A stretch of 64,000 bases of DNA. Origin: Warburgia ugandensis. Its lineage: Eukaryota; Streptophyta; Magnoliopsida; Canellales; Canellaceae. Positions 60,124 to 64,000 of the stretch are shown in pieces. Location: assembly GCA_035236585.1 (NCBI GenBank), contig CP141126.1, positions 9,623,001 to 9,687,000 of the forward strand, in the 5' to 3' direction. Made by a program: the position numbers and the translations under genes. The notes beneath the pieces are model-generated. The model saw nothing but the letters and a program-made list of their open reading frames with translations. It was not told where the DNA came from and did not search any database. Every line of letters begins with the position of its first letter. Position 1 is the stretch's first letter.

Positions 60124-60644
60124 CCACGCACCCTTGCACAGTGGTACATCTCAGATTAGGGTTGTAGGTGTTGCAGCAAGCTTTCTCGAAGTCGCAAAAT
60201 AGTCAGGAGCCTTTTAACCGAAGGTATGTGCGCGCCTCAAGATGTTTTGTGACAAAAATTCTTCTGATTGAATGATGCGGACAAATTTATTCTGCGAGAA
60301 AAAGGACATCCCCGCTAAGTTGAGAATAGTAAAGTTGTACGTCGTGGCATCTTAGTAGCATCAAATAAATTAACGGAGAAGATGATCGAGGTATGGACTA
60401 TCTAGAATACGGCCCAAAAACATAGAGTCTGCAAGGAACAGGACAGAGGAGACATTATTCAGTTGCTTGTATTTTAAATATCTTGTGATTAAATAGGAAA
60501 TTAATAACATTAGCATGTTACGAGATCTTGGTTTTTGTTTTTGAATACAGACCATTGTTTACAAAGTTTCAAGCCCTCTATGAAAAGAAGTAAATGTTAG
60601 AATTATTCAACCTACATGGTTTTGGACTAGAGACATCCAAAGTA

Positions 60645-60751
60645 AAAAAAAAAGAAGATGAACTAAGTAGATCATCTATAGGTGAACTCCTTCATGCAAA
60701 AAGTAAAAAAAAAAGAAAAGAAAAAAATGAACTAAGTAGATCATCTATAGG
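60645..60751. repeat. Short tandem duplication
   Basis: GTAAAAAAAAAAG followed by ATGAACTAAGTAGATCATCT and ATAGG occurs twice, the second copy with extra A/G bases. Confidence 0.85.
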
Positions 60752-60904
60752 GCAAAAAGTTGGACTGCTTCAATTCCAAGCGCTTGCAAAATGCTTTACT
60801 TTAGTCACATTGTCTGAACTAGAGAGATCATGTGAGACTGTTAGTGGACACCCCTTTTTGTTCCTCATTGTTCTTTTCCTTTCGCTGAAGTCACAATGTA
60901 CGTA

Positions 60905-61055
60905 TCGCATCTGGCAAGGTGCAATGGGGATCTGCTACAGGTTGCGGGTTCGGCGCATAGCGAATAAAGCCCCTGTTTTCGCAGCCATCTTCTCTCTTCT
61001 CGTGACCTCTTTCGTTTCCTTGTTACTGTGGAAAGAGGTCATGCATTGGGGAAGG
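60905..61055 (+). pseudogene. Probable relic of a WAT1-related gene, exon 6
   Basis: Plus-strand frame: GAMGICYRLRVRRIANKAPV then FAAIFSLLVTSFVSLLLWKE then VMHWGR, followed by a GTTCGTA donor in the same phase (after AAG) and nearly the same bases as exon 6 of the second transporter gene. It aligns with the exon 6 pattern WCIRRKGPLFVSVFSPL..SLVLSEKLHLGR, with K-A-P-V-F for K-G-P-L-F. It is about five codons shorter than exon 6 of the two intact genes, no acceptor sits at the conserved phase, and no other exon of the family was found nearby. A decayed fragment is the best reading; the match is short, so chance is not excluded. Confidence 0.45.
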
Positions 61056-61336
61056 TTCGTATCTCCTTAACAAATACCTTCAGATTTGTCCCACGAATTA
61101 TACGTTGGGTTGAAAGTATCCTGCAAATATCATAAGAGCAGCTAAAAGGTACAAGCAGGGCCAGTTTTTTTGGTGATCCAAATGGTCTCTTTGCTGTCCG
61201 ATTGATGAGAACTTTGAGCATGTCCTATTAAGTAGGGATAGCAGATCGATTGTTTGCTAACCTTCTCTAGTGGCTTAGGGTCACATGTGAAAAGAGAAGT
61301 CGGGCTCGAGGTTGGCGGTGGGAAAAGGGATAAAGA

Positions 61337-61425
61337 GAGCAGATCAATTGTTTACATCGCCCACGACCATAAGAACCACTGAGCAGAGCAATTGTTTGCA
61401 TCATCCACGACCATAAGACCCGCTT
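61337..61425. repeat. Short tandem duplication (about 43 bp units)
   Basis: GAGCAGATCAATTGTTTACA then TCGCCCACGACCATAAGA is repeated, slightly changed, as GAGCAGAGCAATTGTTTGCA then TCATCCACGACCATAAGA; a third, weaker start (GCAGATCGATTGTTTGC) lies at about 61240. Confidence 0.85.
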
Positions 61426-61591
61426 ATACCTGTTTAAGCCATGCATGCCCTGATTCAGTACCTCGATCTTCACAGAACTAGGTGTGAAATTCCTGATGGA
61501 CAGATCCAATAAAAGCTTATCTTCCTGCTACTGTAAGGAAGATAGGTACAGGCTTTTCTTCCGTCTGCGTGGCCTTGTTTGAGTCTACCAG

Positions 61592-64000
61592 TGCGACGAC
61601 CTAGGTTTTTCAAAACAAACTTTTCCAAACTCGTTTGAAAATGGTTAGGATGCTGAGTAAAAATTTTTTTTATAAATATTTTAAAACTATCATATATAGT
61701 AGTTTTCAAAACCGCCCTTCTATGCCCAAGTATCTCATTAAAACTTCACATATAATTAAAATAATTTTACAAGAATAAGCACTACTATGATCCACTAGTC
61801 ACAGCCCAAACAATCTTAAATGAAATCATAACTTAAATTAAATTAACTCCTCGATTCATAACAAAGTTACTTGTCTCATCATCTCATTATTCTAAATGTT
61901 CAATGTTCTTATTCTAAAAGAAATAAGTACTAATTTTGTTATTATACTTTCACTCGTCTGCCCCAAAGTTCTTGCTTTGCCTCAATTCTCTAGTTCTGCA
62001 CAGAAGATTGACCCAAAATTGTTGGTGGGGGTGAGTACAACCACTCAGTGGGAAATTCTAAGTTAGACAAAAACATGTAGAAAACACATGAATGCATAGA
62101 GATATTAGGATTGAGCATTACAAATCTAAATCAAAAGTATATAGCATTAAAGGTTGTACCAAATATTTGAAACATGTCACACAATATCAAATAGTTCAAA
62201 CAGCAGCGTCTTGCTGAGGCCATAAAGGCAAATGGTCTAAATCCCTCGAGGTTGACCGACATATACATATATGTCCATATCAAATCTCATCTGCAATGCA
62301 CATAGAGAGAACAAATATTTCATGTCTACGTTCGATTGTGGATACCGCACGACCTACACTGGTCCTCGTGGGAGAGAACGGATCACACTGAATGGAAAGT
62401 CCCATGACCCTTCCAAATGCACAGAAGCCTTTACCTTAGGCGAGTATCAAAATTCCTTTTCACAATGTCAATGGCCAACTGCACTCCTAGCATAGCAAAT
62501 TACAAGAGTCTCATCAATTTCCCTTCATACATAATTCCCAAGAATTTAATCATAGTTTTGATATTACACACACATGTGCATTATCATAAACTTCTTCTCT
62601 ACTTTAAAAACATTCAAGAGCATGAATCTTCCACTATCAAGTGAGCTCAACCATGGAATTTGGTGTTATTCCACACAATACACACGTTTATCTAAACAAA
62701 GTTAATAGTATGATTCAAAACAAATCCATAGTTGTGTGCGCATGGTGAATTGATCAATACGAATAACATTCCACTATGGTGCATTTAGGGAATGAATAAG
62801 TGTGCATGTTTATGAAATCAATGGTTGTAATGAAAAATATATTATGCATCTTGATAGGTCTCGGGAAAGGAGTACACCCACTTATTTAATATGAAATTAG
62901 TGGGCAACACATGATCAATAATGAAATCTGAAATAATATAACTTGTGCATGAAGATTTGCATGGGATGTATGCGTGGGGTTTGCTGGAATGGATAATATA
63001 CGCATAAAATGTAATGAAGTGGGCATGTGCAATAGGCATTGGGATCAATGGTGGGTATGCATTGGACATATGAGAGTATGTGCATGAAGATTTTCATTGG
63101 GCGTATGCATGAGGTTTGCTAGAATGGATAAGATACACATAAAATGTAATGGAGTGGAGTGGGCATGTGCAATAGGCATTGGGATCAATGGTGGGTATGC
63201 ATTGGACATATGAGAGTATGTGCATGAAGATTTCCATTGGGCGTATGCATGAGGTTTGCTGGAATGGATAAGATACGCATAAAATGTAATGAAGTGGTCA
63301 TGTGCAATATTCATTGGTAAGTCAACCTATCCACTTGTAATACCATAAAGCACACCAAACCATCAATTGTACATACGTTAATCAATGCTATGCCAAAAAG
63401 AACTGCTATAAAATGAGATGAATACTAAATACATGGAAGAACTTAGTATGAGAGATAAGGTCCATTGAGAAGCGTGCAAGTCTATGCATTTGGAATACAC
63501 GAGGACTCATTGCTTGGAGACAAAATGGTGACCTAGTATGATCTGCTAGGATATGACCAGTTATGCTTGACATATTAGAGCACCCAACTTGCTAAATGTG
63601 TAAACACGTTGTAGCCATGTTGGAACATTTAAACACGTTGCAACCATGTGAGTTATCCAAGCATATTGCTAACATCTCAGAATGTTGTCTAGTACCAAGC
63701 GCATGTCACTTCTGATTAACAAATTATAAATACAATGCCCTGGCATCGTGAGTATGTTTGCATAGTCCATATGAACATGAAGTACAATTAATAATTAAGT
63801 AAGCATTGTTGACAAAATCTTATGCTATCATCCATGAAAGCACGTTTCAATCTCACTTTAAATAGTGATGTCATTATGTACCAAAATCAATAATCGAACC
63901 AATCATGAAATAACAACTCTTAAAAATCAAAGGCGCACATGCTCCAGACATGAGACCAATGGACAAAATCAATAGTGTGCATGCCATCAAAGAACTAAAT
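61592..64000. mobile_element. Probable large LTR-like element, family B copy 2 (runs off the right edge)
   Basis: Opens TGCGACGACCTAGG and follows the same order of words as family B copy 1 (51369-54925): TCACAGCCCAAACAAT, GGGTGAGTACAACCACTCAG, CCTCGAGGTTGACCGACAT, CCTAGCATAGCAAAT. No protein domain is recognisable. It contains a 135-140 bp tandem repeat at 62945-63313 that copy 1 lacks. Its right end is not in the window. Confidence 0.5.
62945..63313. repeat. Tandem repeat, 2.7 copies of a 135-140 bp unit
   Basis: Units start GTGCATGAAGATTT at 62945, 63080 and 63220; each continues TATGCRTGRGGTTTGCTRGA, ATGGATAA, CATAAAATGTAATG, GGGCATGTGCAATAGGCATT and GGGTATGCATTGGACATATG. The second unit has a 5-bp GGAGT insertion (GGAGTGGAGTGG). 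The third breaks off at about 63313. Confidence 0.95.

Larger units (their letters stand above)
58122..60127 (-). mobile_element. Compact non-autonomous LTR retrotransposon (about 2.0 kb), structurally complete
   Basis: Two direct LTRs, 58126-58657 (532 bp) and 59581-60123 (543 bp), both with TGTCAC..GTGACA ends, bracket a 923-bp internal region, and CCAC flanks both sides (58122-58125, 60124-60127). The element reads on the minus strand. It has a tRNA-iMet primer binding site two bases inside the upstream LTR, a polypurine tract abutting the downstream LTR, and one long ORF. By eye the LTRs differ at about 19 substitutions plus a 10-bp and a 1-bp indel. There is no room for protease, reverse transcriptase or integrase, so movement would depend on another element. 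The layout resembles TR-GAG-type elements, though an internal deletion derivative of a longer gypsy element is also possible. Confidence 0.93.

Noticed and set aside
62945..63313. Regularly spaced direct repeats, CRISPR-like at first sight
   Set aside because: Whole 135-140 bp units are repeated without unique spacers, in a plant nuclear context; it is a minisatellite.
1..64000. A new multi-gene functional system or biosynthetic cluster
   Set aside because: Only three recognised genes (one partial) from unrelated families are present; the rest is repeats and intergenic DNA, with no co-arranged enzymes or defence-type modules.

Overview
This is nuclear DNA from a flowering plant: AT-rich, intron-split genes with plant-specific families (Tubby-like F-box, WAT1/UMAMIT-type EamA transporters), many copies of the angiosperm Au-type SINE, Ty1/copia and LTR-type repeats, and long GA/CT/CA microsatellites. 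I cannot fix the species from sequence alone. Most of the 64 kb is transposon-derived or featureless intergenic DNA; gene density is low.

Layout. 1-4.9 kb: a nested insertion (copia solo LTR inside an Au SINE), then the 5' part of a Tubby-like F-box gene on the minus strand whose remaining exons lie beyond the left edge. 5-11.4 kb: intergenic DNA with a cluster of Au SINE copies and a tandem duplication. 11.8-14.7 kb: a 2.9 kb element with TG..CA ends and a perfect 5-bp target duplication, most likely a solo LTR. 15-22 kb: a full-length Au SINE with a perfect 12-bp target duplication, and one unrecognised 171-residue ORF. 23.9-31.6 kb: a dead Ty1/copia element on the minus strand, broken by a second 3.0 kb solo LTR (same family as the first, opposite orientation) and by a stretch carrying a decayed hAT-like TTF zinc-finger transposase.

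35.6-50.3 kb is the main genic island: two complete seven-exon WAT1-related transporter genes facing each other tail to tail. I assembled all exons by hand; both give uninterrupted frames (347 and 413 residues) with the same intron phases and nearly the same internal exon lengths. The first uses a non-canonical GC-AG intron. The second has a tandem duplication in its last exon that shifts frame and makes a new C-terminus. A decayed exon-6-like WAT1 relic lies at about 61 kb.

51.4-64 kb is again repeat-rich: two members of another large LTR-like family, and at 58.1-60.1 kb a compact 2.0 kb LTR retrotransposon with intact LTRs, tRNA-iMet primer binding site, polypurine tract and a single long gag-like ORF but no polymerase or integrase, so necessarily non-autonomous.

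Functionally, the two transporters are probably plasma-membrane or tonoplast solute exporters of the EamA superfamily, and the Tubby-like protein is an SCF-associated, phosphoinositide-tethered factor. Nothing links these genes in one pathway. I found no sign of an operon-like cluster, defence system or other new multi-gene system; the notable content is the transposon stratigraphy, the minimal LTR element and the two splicing/coding oddities in the transporter genes.
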